This document shows, piece after piece, positions 8,303-15,026 of a stretch of 43,342 nt of DNA. Within the stretch, counting starts at the first letter, position 1. Each line of letters begins with the position of its first letter. The notes under the pieces are model-generated. The model was not told where the DNA came from. It saw only the letters and a list, made by a program, of their open reading frames with translations, and made no database searches. The stretch spans positions 1 to 43,342 of the forward strand of contig CAYVJG010000025.1 in NCBI GenBank assembly GCA_964451785.1, written 5' to 3'. The translations under genes and the position numbers were made by a program. This stretch comes from JAJYSO01 sp964451785. GTDB lineage: Bacteria > Bacteroidota > Bacteroidia > Flavobacteriales > Flavobacteriaceae.

Positions 8303-8603
8303 GTATGTGACTCTTAAGGAGTGTGTTGTATTATTGATCTTTTAAGATTACAACCAAATTATATGCCTTTTAGACTTTAATTTAGGGAACTAAATTAGGA
8401 AATATATTTTTTTTATCGCGTTAGAACTACGATAAATATACAACCTGTTAACATTTAGTAGAAAGTTGACAAGAAAAATCTGACGTAATGCGTAAAGTAG
8501 TAAACTCTACTTTTATATAACATTTATTATTTAGAATAATTATAAATTAAACATTACTTTAAGACTATAATAGTTGATAATCAATTACTTTTGTTAGGTA
8601 TAA
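8303..8603. other. Divergent intergenic region, antiporter / tspO
   Basis: About 300 AT-rich bases between two divergent genes. It contains the tspO promoter (8586-8593) and a short hairpin with arms 8493-8500 and 8507-8515 (TAAAGTAG / CTACTTTTA). No convincing promoter was found for the antiporter and no hidden gene. Confidence 0.5.
8586..8593 (+). promoter_or_regulatory. -7 promoter element of tspO
   Basis: TACTTTTG fits TAnnTTTG. The first ATG (8604) is only 10 bases on, so either the message is nearly leaderless or the second ATG (8625) is used. Confidence 0.55.
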
Positions 8604-9155
8604 ATGCCTAAAAAAACAGGAATTATGGCAACACTAGCATTTCAACAACGTCAACAAGTGTCTAAACAAGGATTATGGTGGAAAATTTTGATTTCCATAG
8701 TGGTTTTAACTACTGTAGCGGTAGTGTGCAGTCGGTTTCCGGCTGAATATGGCAGCGGATGGTATCATCAATTAAAGCAGCCCTTTTTTGCGCCAGCGTA
8801 TTGGATGCCTTTTGTATTGTGGACGGTTGTGTACATTTTGATGGGGTGGACAGTAGGCTTGCTCTGGCAACAAAACCTAAAGACTACTAATCCTATTGAT
8901 GCCATACGTGCTAAAAACGGTCTAAAGTTGTTTGGGGTACATCTCATTTTTAATTTGAGTTGTCCTATTATTTTAATTGGCTTTCAAATGCCGGTATTGG
9001 CATTTATAGATATGCTGATATTACTCGCGTTAATAGGCGTGATGATATACCGTTTTAGTCGATTTAACCGATTAGCGTCACGCTTGATGATACCTTATCT
9101 AATTTGGATTGTTTATGCCGCTGCACTTAATTTGGCCATCATTGTTTTAAATTAA
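8604..9155 (+). CDS. tspO: TspO/MBR family membrane protein
   Basis: 183 residues (176 if the ATG at 8625 is the start). Five hydrophobic segments and the family's aromatic-rich motifs are present: YHQLKQPFFAPAYWMPFVLW (W/P-rich first loop), VYILMGW, FNLSCPIILIGF and PYLIWIVYAAALN. TspO proteins bind porphyrins and sterol-like ligands in bacterial membranes and are linked to tetrapyrrole handling and stress; the exact role varies. It has its own promoter and is followed by a MITE-like element. It is not adjacent to the heme genes, which begin about 2 kb further on, so a link with heme uptake is only suggestive. Confidence 0.85.
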   Translation: MPKKTGIMATLAFQQRQQVSKQGLWWKILISIVVLTTVAVVCSRFPAEYGSGWYHQLKQPFFAPAYWMPFVLWTVVYILMGWTVGLLWQQNLKTTNPIDAIRAKNGLKLFGVHLIFNLSCPIILIGFQMPVLAFIDMLILLALIGVMIYRFSRFNRLASRLMIPYLIWIVYAAALNLAIIVLN

Positions 9156-9169
9156 TAGGCCGTTGTTTT

Positions 9170-9504
9170 GTAACTATTCAACTGTTTTGAAAAAACTGAT
9201 ATTGAACCCACTCCGAGGTTCGAGTGTTATTTGCATCTAGCCCATAGCTACACTGCGTTTGCTATGGGTTAATCACATTAAACTCCTACGGAGTTCCTCA
9301 AATCCACCTTGAAATCGTAAACTTTTTTAAGGGAATACTCATTCTGGGAGGAGTCATATTTTTATCCTCGTAGAATTAATCTTTCAATTGATTTTTCAAA
9401 AATGGAATCGGAACTCAGTGAAATCCAATATTTGTAAAAAATTAAACTTCTCCCGCGCTCTTCGCGTCTCCCAAAGGGGCAACCCTACCTGCTGAATAGT
9501 TACG
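9170..9504. mobile_element. MITE-like non-coding element with 11-bp terminal inverted repeats
   Basis: The ends are exact inverted copies: GTAACTATTCA at 9170-9180 and TGAATAGTTAC at 9494-9504. The flanks GTTGTTTT (9162-9169) and GTTATTTT (9505-9512) match in 7 of 8 bases, like a slightly decayed target duplication. Inside there is no ORF but several palindromes: a long stem CCCATAGC/GCTATGGG (9241-9268) and AACTCC-TAC-GGAGTT (9281-9295). This fits a small non-autonomous element. It fills most of the gap between tspO and the hydrolase. No transposase is present. Confidence 0.5.
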
Positions 9505-9548
9505 TTATTTTCTTTGAATAGGCATTGTATTTTGTGAGCAAAAGCCTG

Positions 9549-9556
9549 TACATTTG
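9549..9556 (+). promoter_or_regulatory. -7 promoter element of yheT-like gene
   Basis: TACATTTG fits TAnnTTTG, with a TTG at 9525-9527 as -33 element after a 21-base spacer. It ends only 4 bases before the ATG at 9561. This rules out the upstream TTG start at 9525 and points to a leaderless message. Confidence 0.6.
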
Positions 9557-9560
9557 CAGC

Positions 9561-10511
9561 ATGCCTTACTTAAAACACTCTGCGTATAAATCTCCGTGGT
9601 ATTTGAGCACTGGTCATTTGGCTACAGTTTATGCCGGGGGGTTAAAACAGGTAACACCGCCTGATTATAAACGCGTGCGTTGTGATTTGCCGGATGGCGA
9701 TTTTTTAGATATAGACACAGCTGGAAACTCCTCGTCAGTAGTTGTTCTTTGTCACGGGTTAGGGGGGAGTTCAAAAGCAACTTACATCAGTTCAGCAGCG
9801 CATTATTTTTTGCAACACGATTACGCGGTTTACGCGTGGAATAACCGGAGTTGTAGTGGAGCGCTCAACAATACGCCTTTGTTGTATCACCACGCTTCAA
9901 TTAACGACTTGCACGCGGTAGTAGAGCAGGCCATTTCAGATGGCTTTAAAGCGATTTATCTATTGGGATTTTCAATGGGAGGCGCTCAAATTCTCAATTA
10001 TTTTGGAAGAATGAAGGTGCCAGAAGAAGTCAAGGCGGGCGCTGCTATTTCGGCCCCTATTTCTATTGCCGCTAGTACGGCACGAATTGCTCATGGATTG
10101 AGTAAATTTTACGAGCGGCGTTTTGTTAAAAAAATGCGTTTAATAGTCGAAGAAAAGGCTAAGCAATTTCCTGATTTAATCGATTTAAAGGCCGCTCAAG
10201 GCATTAGGAGTTTTGAGGATTTGGCCAAAGTTTTTATTGTCCCTATACACGGCTATAAGAGTTTAGCCGATTATAACGAACAGGTATCCCCTAAAGCCTT
10301 TTTAACGCAAATCACTAAGCCTACTTTGTTGCTAAATGCTTTTGATGATCCTGTTTTAGGCGCTGAAGCTTATCCTATAAACTCAGCTGATGCACATCCT
10401 AATTTGTGGTTAGAGACCCCTAAACACGGCGGACATTGTGGATTTTCACGCCCCGGACAGCTGTTTGCATTTTCAGAACAACGCGCTTTGCAGTTTTTTG
10501 AACAGCTGTAA
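9561..10511 (+). CDS. YheT-like alpha/beta hydrolase
   Basis: 316 residues from ATG 9561 (MPYLKHSAY). Alpha/beta-hydrolase signs are VVLCHGLGGSSKATY (oxyanion region), the nucleophile elbow GFSMGG with Ser138, the acid region LLNAFDDPVLG, and the catalytic His in PKHGGHCGF. The extended N-terminus and the NNRSCSG segment match the YheT/ABHD1-3 family of putative esterases, so carboxylester hydrolysis is likely but the substrate is unknown. An in-frame TTG 12 codons upstream was rejected because the promoter lies inside that extension. It stands alone, with the MITE-like element upstream and nearly 700 bases without a gene downstream. Confidence 0.85.
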   Translation: MPYLKHSAYKSPWYLSTGHLATVYAGGLKQVTPPDYKRVRCDLPDGDFLDIDTAGNSSSVVVLCHGLGGSSKATYISSAAHYFLQHDYAVYAWNNRSCSGALNNTPLLYHHASINDLHAVVEQAISDGFKAIYLLGFSMGGAQILNYFGRMKVPEEVKAGAAISAPISIAASTARIAHGLSKFYERRFVKKMRLIVEEKAKQFPDLIDLKAAQGIRSFEDLAKVFIVPIHGYKSLADYNEQVSPKAFLTQITKPTLLLNAFDDPVLGAEAYPINSADAHPNLWLETPKHGGHCGFSRPGQLFAFSEQRALQFFEQL

Positions 10512-11208
10512 ATTATACCAATTAGAATTATTTTGAATCTATTTCAAATATGGTGGGTTGTTATTTTAATCGTAAAAACCTTATATGTTTGATTTTATGT
10601 ATCTTATATTGAATAAAATCATTCATATTTGATGGAAAAAAGAAAGAGGCATTGATACTTTGATGCCGTTTGACAGTTTCTTCTCCATCAAGTTGAATTT
10701 GTGGTATAACCTGGTTCTAAGAAACCGTACAATATAAAATTGAATGATGCTTGATTTTTAAAATTAATTGTTGAACTACTTCGTAGTTCTATAGGATACG
10801 GTAATTTCAGTACCCCGAGTTGCACTCGAGGTTATTCATATTCAACCATTACATGGTTGTGATATAGATAAAAGTATGCCTTAAAAGGCCGAAGGTCTTT
10901 AATGTGATAAACCCTGTACAAACGAAGTGCAATGCGGGGTAAGACAAACCTCTCCCTTACCGAACCCCGAAGGGTGTTCAACAACAAAGGAAACGTATAA
11001 AATATATTAGTTGTAAATTTAGGTATACAGTTGATTATTATATAGATAGCATGCTGTCATATATCCAAATACATAATTTCCTAACTTCCCTTTTGTTACC
11101 TTCTCCGAAACTTTAGTTATTTTGTATCGCTATAATACCGTGTGTAGCAAATTAATCGTGCAATGAGATTACTGTCGAAATTGGACTATATGATTTGACC
11201 ATGCGGTA
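10512..11208. other. 697-base region without a gene; array of short palindromes
   Basis: The left part (10535-10770) is AT-rich with no signal I can name. From 10773 to 10979 there are successive short hairpins, most with 3-base loops: 10773-10789 (loop TTC), 10813-10831 (one mismatch, 5-base loop), 10843-10859 (loop TAC), 10884-10900 (loop GAA) and 10962-10979 (loop GAA, one bulge). The right part to 11208 is unstructured. Several stems carry mismatches or bulges, as if an ordered array were decaying. The nearby MITE-like element contains a stem of the same style. Confidence 0.5.
10513..10534 (+). repeat. 22-bp dispersed repeat, copy 1
   Basis: Starts TTATACCAATTAG directly after the hydrolase stop. 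Its reverse complement recurs at 23437-23458 with 21 of 22 bases identical. Confidence 0.6.
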
Positions 11209-12015
11209 TTAAAATTTAAGCGGACAAGTTTTGACGCGATTTTTAAAGATAATCATCGGGTTATTGGTAATGGGGTTGCGGCAAATAGAACACGGAAAAT
11301 TATAGGATTTTGAGATGATATCTTCCTGAAAAATGTGTTCAGGTAAGCCGTGAGCTACGAGTTTACCATTTTTAAGCAGCAACACTTTATCGGCAAATTC
11401 TGCAGCTAAATTGAGATCGTGTAACACCAGAATCGCTGAATTACCTTTATCTGTAAATTGACGAATAGTCTCAAGTATATGATATTGATGACGTACATCA
11501 AGATTGTTAAGTGGCTCATCAAAAAAGGCTAATTTAGCTTCTAGTCCATTTTGAAGTTGAGCTAATACACGAGCCAGGTGAACGCGTTGCTTTTCGCCAC
11601 CTGAAAGCGTGTTATACTGGCGTTCTTTTGATTCAAAAACCTCAGTAGCTTTCATAGCCTGTTCTACGATGAGCAAATCTTCATGGTCAGGTGTGGCGTC
11701 AAAATAAGGATAACGTCCCATTAAAACGATATCCTTAACTTGCAAGCCAATTTCAGAGCTGTGTGATTGCGAAAATTTTGCTTTGTGGTGAGCTAGATCA
11801 CGCGCATCCCATTCTACAAATTGCTTATCTTTAAAGAGAATCGCATCTTCTTTACGAGCTGTTTCATTGGCCAATTTGTTGAGCAAGGTAGATTTTCCGG
11901 CGCCATTAGGGCCAATAATAATCAACATTTCTCCGGCATTAACCTGTAAATCGATGGCATCTAGAATTTTGATGTGTCGATGTGAAGACGATAAGTTTTT
12001 GGCCTTTAAAATCAT
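11209..12015 (-). CDS. hmuV: Heme ABC transporter ATP-binding protein
   Basis: 268 residues. Walker A GPNGAGKST (35-43), signature LSGGEKQR (137-144), Walker B LAFFDEP (162-168), and the H-loop in LVLHDLNLAAEF. It is closest to the HmuV/FecE group that powers heme or siderophore import together with HmuU. It starts 1 base after the permease stop, so it is the last gene of the hmuTUV run. The C-terminal tail has three cysteines (CSICRNP and KTCP), which I do not recall as a standard HmuV feature outside Bacteroidota. No clear terminator follows. Confidence 0.9.
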   Translation of the reverse strand: MILKAKNLSSSHRHIKILDAIDLQVNAGEMLIIIGPNGAGKSTLLNKLANETARKEDAILFKDKQFVEWDARDLAHHKAKFSQSHSSEIGLQVKDIVLMGRYPYFDATPDHEDLLIVEQAMKATEVFESKERQYNTLSGGEKQRVHLARVLAQLQNGLEAKLAFFDEPLNNLDVRHQYHILETIRQFTDKGNSAILVLHDLNLAAEFADKVLLLKNGKLVAHGLPEHIFQEDIISKSYNFPCSICRNPITNNPMIIFKNRVKTCPLKF

Positions 12016-12016
12016 A

Positions 12017-13048
12017 CTATAAAGATTTTTTAAAGCGGATTAAAATAGCAATAAACACAGGCGCGCCCATAAAAGCAGTCAAAACACCAATCGGCATTTC
12101 TGAAGGCGCAACAATGGTGCGACTCACCGTATCTGCTAAAAGCAATAAAATGCTACCTACTACAGCTGAAAGTGGTAAAATGATGTGGTAGTTTGATTTG
12201 AAAATCAAACGTAAAATGTAAGGAACAATTAGACCTACAAATCCAATGATACCACTAAAAGCAACACAAGTACCGACCAATAACGCGGTCAAAATAATAA
12301 TCTGCTTTTTAATTTTTTCGACAGGAATACCCAAATGTGCTGCATCTTGCTCACCGAGCATCATGGCGTTAAGGGCTTTACCTTTATTAATTAATAAACT
12401 GTAAGCTACTAGCACAACAACGGCTAAGATGCCTGCTTTTAGCCAAGTGGATCCTCCTAGGCTACCTAGTGTCCAGAAGGTGAGGTCGCGGAGTTCTTCA
12501 TCATCGGTGAGATAAGTCAGAAATCCTGTAAAAGCGCCAGCAAGTGCTGAAATGGCTACCCCGGCGAGCAACATCACTACAATATTAGTTTTGTGACGTG
12601 TGGTTGAAATGCGGTACACAAAGGTCATGGTGAGTATAGCTCCGGCAAAGGCCATCATACTCAACATAGAATAGTGAAGCACTTCAGGGAGAAAATCTCT
12701 AAAAAAGCTTCCTAAAACAATGCCTAAAGCCGCAAAAAGTGAGGCTCCTGAAGTCACACCAATTAAACCAGGCGTTGCTAAGGGATTTTTAAACATTCCC
12801 TGAAGGCAGGTACCGGCAACGGCTAATGCGCTACCTATTAAGATAGCCATGACAATACGCGGCATTCGTAAAGAGGCAAATACATACCAGTCGCTTCCCG
12901 AAATTTGCCCTTCACCGGTAAAGGTGTAACGCATAAGTTCTCCTATTGAACTTTGAAAATTATAAGCGCCAAATTGTAGTGCCGTGATGGCAATGACTAC
13001 TAAAAGGAGTAAGCTGCCAAGGAGATAGAACGATAATCTATTTTGCAT
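12017..13048 (-). CDS. hmuU: Heme/iron ABC transporter permease (FecCD family)
   Basis: 343 residues with about ten membrane helices. FecCD/BtuC landmarks are RMPRIVMAILIGSALAVAG with CLQGMFKNPLATPGLIG (the conserved QxxxxNPLAxPxxxG motif), the loop GVAISALAGAF, and GFVGLIVPYILRL near the C-terminus (the GxxxFVGLxxPH-type cytoplasmic motif that contacts the ATPase). It forms the membrane channel for substrate delivered by HmuT. Its first 11 bases overlap the end of hmuT, showing translational coupling. Substrate assignment to heme rests on the neighbouring HmuY genes. Confidence 0.9.
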   Translation of the reverse strand: MQNRLSFYLLGSLLLLVVIAITALQFGAYNFQSSIGELMRYTFTGEGQISGSDWYVFASLRMPRIVMAILIGSALAVAGTCLQGMFKNPLATPGLIGVTSGASLFAALGIVLGSFFRDFLPEVLHYSMLSMMAFAGAILTMTFVYRISTTRHKTNIVVMLLAGVAISALAGAFTGFLTYLTDDEELRDLTFWTLGSLGGSTWLKAGILAVVVLVAYSLLINKGKALNAMMLGEQDAAHLGIPVEKIKKQIIILTALLVGTCVAFSGIIGFVGLIVPYILRLIFKSNYHIILPLSAVVGSILLLLADTVSRTIVAPSEMPIGVLTAFMGAPVFIAILIRFKKSL

Positions 13049-13925
13049 ATTCTGCTAAACGTTGATTCAACTTTTTAGCCGCTTCGCCTACACGCGGGCC
13101 AAAGTTGAACAATAATCCGCCATCCATAGCAATAATAGCTTTGTTTTTGCCAGCATTAGTTTGAGTGACAGCAGGAATAGCTTTGAGTAAACCATCTTTT
13201 CCGCCTAAGCTTTCTAGACCTGTAGTGAACAACAATAATACATCAGGGTTGACGCTGAGGATAGCTTCTTCGGTTAAAGGTTTGAAATCAGAAAAAGCAG
13301 TAATAGCGTTTTGACCGCCAGCGAGGTCTATCATACTTTCAATTTCGGTGTCGGTTCCAGCCACCATTAACGTTCCGGCACCACGCGCATAGATAAATAG
13401 GACTTTAGGGGTGTTTTTAAAAGTTTTTACGGAAGCTAAATCCTGGTCTATTTTTGAGAAGATAGCCTTTTGACCTTCAGTTTCTCCTAAGATACCGGCC
13501 ACTTTTTTGACTAGTGTTTTAGTGCCTTTAACGCTAAATTCAGGTTGAAATAAATGTACTGTAATACCACTGGCTTCAATAGCTTTTTTGAGTTTAGGAC
13601 TCAAATCTTTTTCAAAAGCCAATAGCACAGTGGGGTGTTGTTGCATAATGGCTTCAATGGTCAAGCTACGCACGTGTCCTAGGTCTTTTACAGAGTCTTT
13701 GACGTATGCCGGATAGGTGCTGGTCACGTCACGCCCTACTAATTCTTTCCCATGTCCTAAGTCATAAACAATTTCAGAGAGCGCCCCGTTAAGGGTGATG
13801 ATGCGTTCAGCTGTTTTTGAAGTTGTTTCTTCTGGAGATGATTTTTCTGTTTTACTTTGTTTGCAAGCCGTAAAAGAGGTTGCAATCACTATCAAACACA
13901 AGACTAAGAGGTGTTGCTTTTTCAT
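13038..13925 (-). CDS. hmuT: Periplasmic heme-binding lipoprotein
   Basis: 295 residues. Lipoprotein signal with lipobox FTAC (Cys21), then a Ser/Thr/Glu linker and a cluster A substrate-binding fold: RIITLNGALSEIVYDLG, LVGRDVTSTYPAYVKD, LGHVRSLTIEAIMQQHPTVL. Tyr71 in STYP sits where heme-binding Tyr is found in known HmuT proteins. It passes heme to HmuUV at the inner membrane. The gene overlaps hmuU by 11 bases and is preceded by an intercistronic hairpin (13958-13990) that separates it from the DUF6607 gene, so hmuTUV may be expressed at a different level from the first gene. Confidence 0.88.
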   Translation of the reverse strand: MKKQHLLVLCLIVIATSFTACKQSKTEKSSPEETTSKTAERIITLNGALSEIVYDLGHGKELVGRDVTSTYPAYVKDSVKDLGHVRSLTIEAIMQQHPTVLLAFEKDLSPKLKKAIEASGITVHLFQPEFSVKGTKTLVKKVAGILGETEGQKAIFSKIDQDLASVKTFKNTPKVLFIYARGAGTLMVAGTDTEIESMIDLAGGQNAITAFSDFKPLTEEAILSVNPDVLLLFTTGLESLGGKDGLLKAIPAVTQTNAGKNKAIIAMDGGLLFNFGPRVGEAAKKLNQRLAEYAK

Positions 13926-13957
13926 AAGAGAAAAATTTTATAATAATTAAGGAAATA

Positions 13958-13990
13958 ATCGCCCTGATGGCAGTTAAGCTTCAGGGCGAT
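13958..13990 (-). terminator. Intercistronic hairpin between DUF6607 gene and hmuT
   Basis: A perfect 10-bp stem, ATCGCCCTGA (13958-13967) with TCAGGGCGAT (13981-13990), and a 13-base loop. On the minus strand it is followed only by a weak T-rich stretch, so it may be a partial terminator or an mRNA stabiliser. Confidence 0.5.
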
Positions 13991-14012
13991 AGGGTATCAA
14001 CCATAACGAAAT

Positions 14013-14903
14013 TTATCCGTTATATCCTTCGACGTGTTTTTTCAACAAGTCTTTAATGGCTGTTTGTGCTTCTTCAGCGTTAAATTTATCACCGGTAAAT
14101 TGTTCAGCTAATTCAAATTGAGCGGTGTATAAACCTTCATCATCACTGACATTAACAACTTTATTGTTAGCAATAATGCCAGCCCAGATATTGCGTACTT
14201 CAGTCCAGAAAGCCGCTTTGTTGTCCCACCAAGCTAAAGTTTCTGAAGCGTCGTATGATTTAGGAGTAAATTCTTCTAAACCTTTTTCTAAGCAGATTAA
14301 AGTATCATTGTTGTTGTCATCGCGCAAGATTTTTTCATTATCTTGTTCAATCATCCATCTTCCATCGTTAAATACCTCAATGTGAGAATTGCGTTTTAAG
14401 ACGTTATAATCTTGACGTTTGCTAATTTCGCGACGAGGAAGCGCAGCGTCAGCAGTGCTTTCCCAGAAGTGACGGCCATCTACATGTACCCAAGTGCCGT
14501 AACCTTCATAGCGAGGGCAATCGTCAACTTGGAAAACTTTTTGTGTCCAAGTACCTTTAGCTTCTTCTTCAGTTAAAGTGATTTTTTTCCATTCGTGATC
14601 TTTAACTAAAGCTAAGATTTCACGGTTTTCATACACCCAGTCTTGACGCCAGTGTTTAATGACGTGTTTACCAACGGTCAATACGTGTTGAATAGAGATT
14701 TTATCTTCAGTTTCTTCAAGAATAAAAGCAATCTCTTTAGCTTGTGAAAAATGACGTTCGTGATACTCGTAGTCATTGTTTGGGGCAAAAGTTTCGGCAA
14801 ATTTAAAACTTACACGGTAGTTTCCGGCAAAGGATTTAATTAACTCGCGTTCTAGCTCTTTAGTAGAGGTCTTGGCATTGAGTTCAGCTATTGCAGATTC
14901 CAT
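14013..14903 (-). CDS. DUF6607 family protein in heme operon
   Basis: 296 residues without a signal peptide or membrane helix in this frame. It has the conserved Trp/His/Tyr-rich stretches I associate with DUF6607: YRVSFKFAETF, VIKHWRQDWVYENRE, WTQKVFQVDDCPRYEGYGTW, VHVDGRHFWESTADAALP and WMIEQDNEKI. It is first in the leftward heme unit and faces the TonB receptor across a shared promoter region, so a role in heme use (binding, storage or degradation) is reasonable but not shown. The many His, Trp and Tyr residues are compatible with porphyrin contact. Not homologous, as far as I can see, to HemS/ChuS. Confidence 0.7.
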   Translation of the reverse strand: MESAIAELNAKTSTKELERELIKSFAGNYRVSFKFAETFAPNNDYEYHERHFSQAKEIAFILEETEDKISIQHVLTVGKHVIKHWRQDWVYENREILALVKDHEWKKITLTEEEAKGTWTQKVFQVDDCPRYEGYGTWVHVDGRHFWESTADAALPRREISKRQDYNVLKRNSHIEVFNDGRWMIEQDNEKILRDDNNNDTLICLEKGLEEFTPKSYDASETLAWWDNKAAFWTEVRNIWAGIIANNKVVNVSDDEGLYTAQFELAEQFTGDKFNAEEAQTAIKDLLKKHVEGYNG

Positions 14904-14942
14904 ATTTTTTTAGTTTAAAAAAGAAGTGAAATTATTTTTCGC

Positions 14943-14950
14943 CAAAAATA
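14943..14950 (-). promoter_or_regulatory. -7 promoter element, leftward heme operon
   Basis: TATTTTTG on the minus strand, about 40 bases before the DUF6607 gene start. It lies back to back with the rightward promoter, 34 bases apart. Confidence 0.6.
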
Positions 14951-14984
14951 TCATTTTTATTTAGATTTAATATAAACAATCACA

Positions 14985-14992
14985 TATATTTG
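14985..14992 (+). promoter_or_regulatory. -7 promoter element, rightward heme operon
   Basis: TATATTTG, 34 bases before the TonB receptor start. Between the two -7 boxes lies a short AT-rich segment (14951-14984) where an iron or heme repressor could block both promoters; it holds only a weak inverted repeat TTTAT...ATAAA. Confidence 0.6.
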
Positions 14993-15026
14993 CGGCATAA
15001 AATTTTATTAAGACTGAATATAAATA

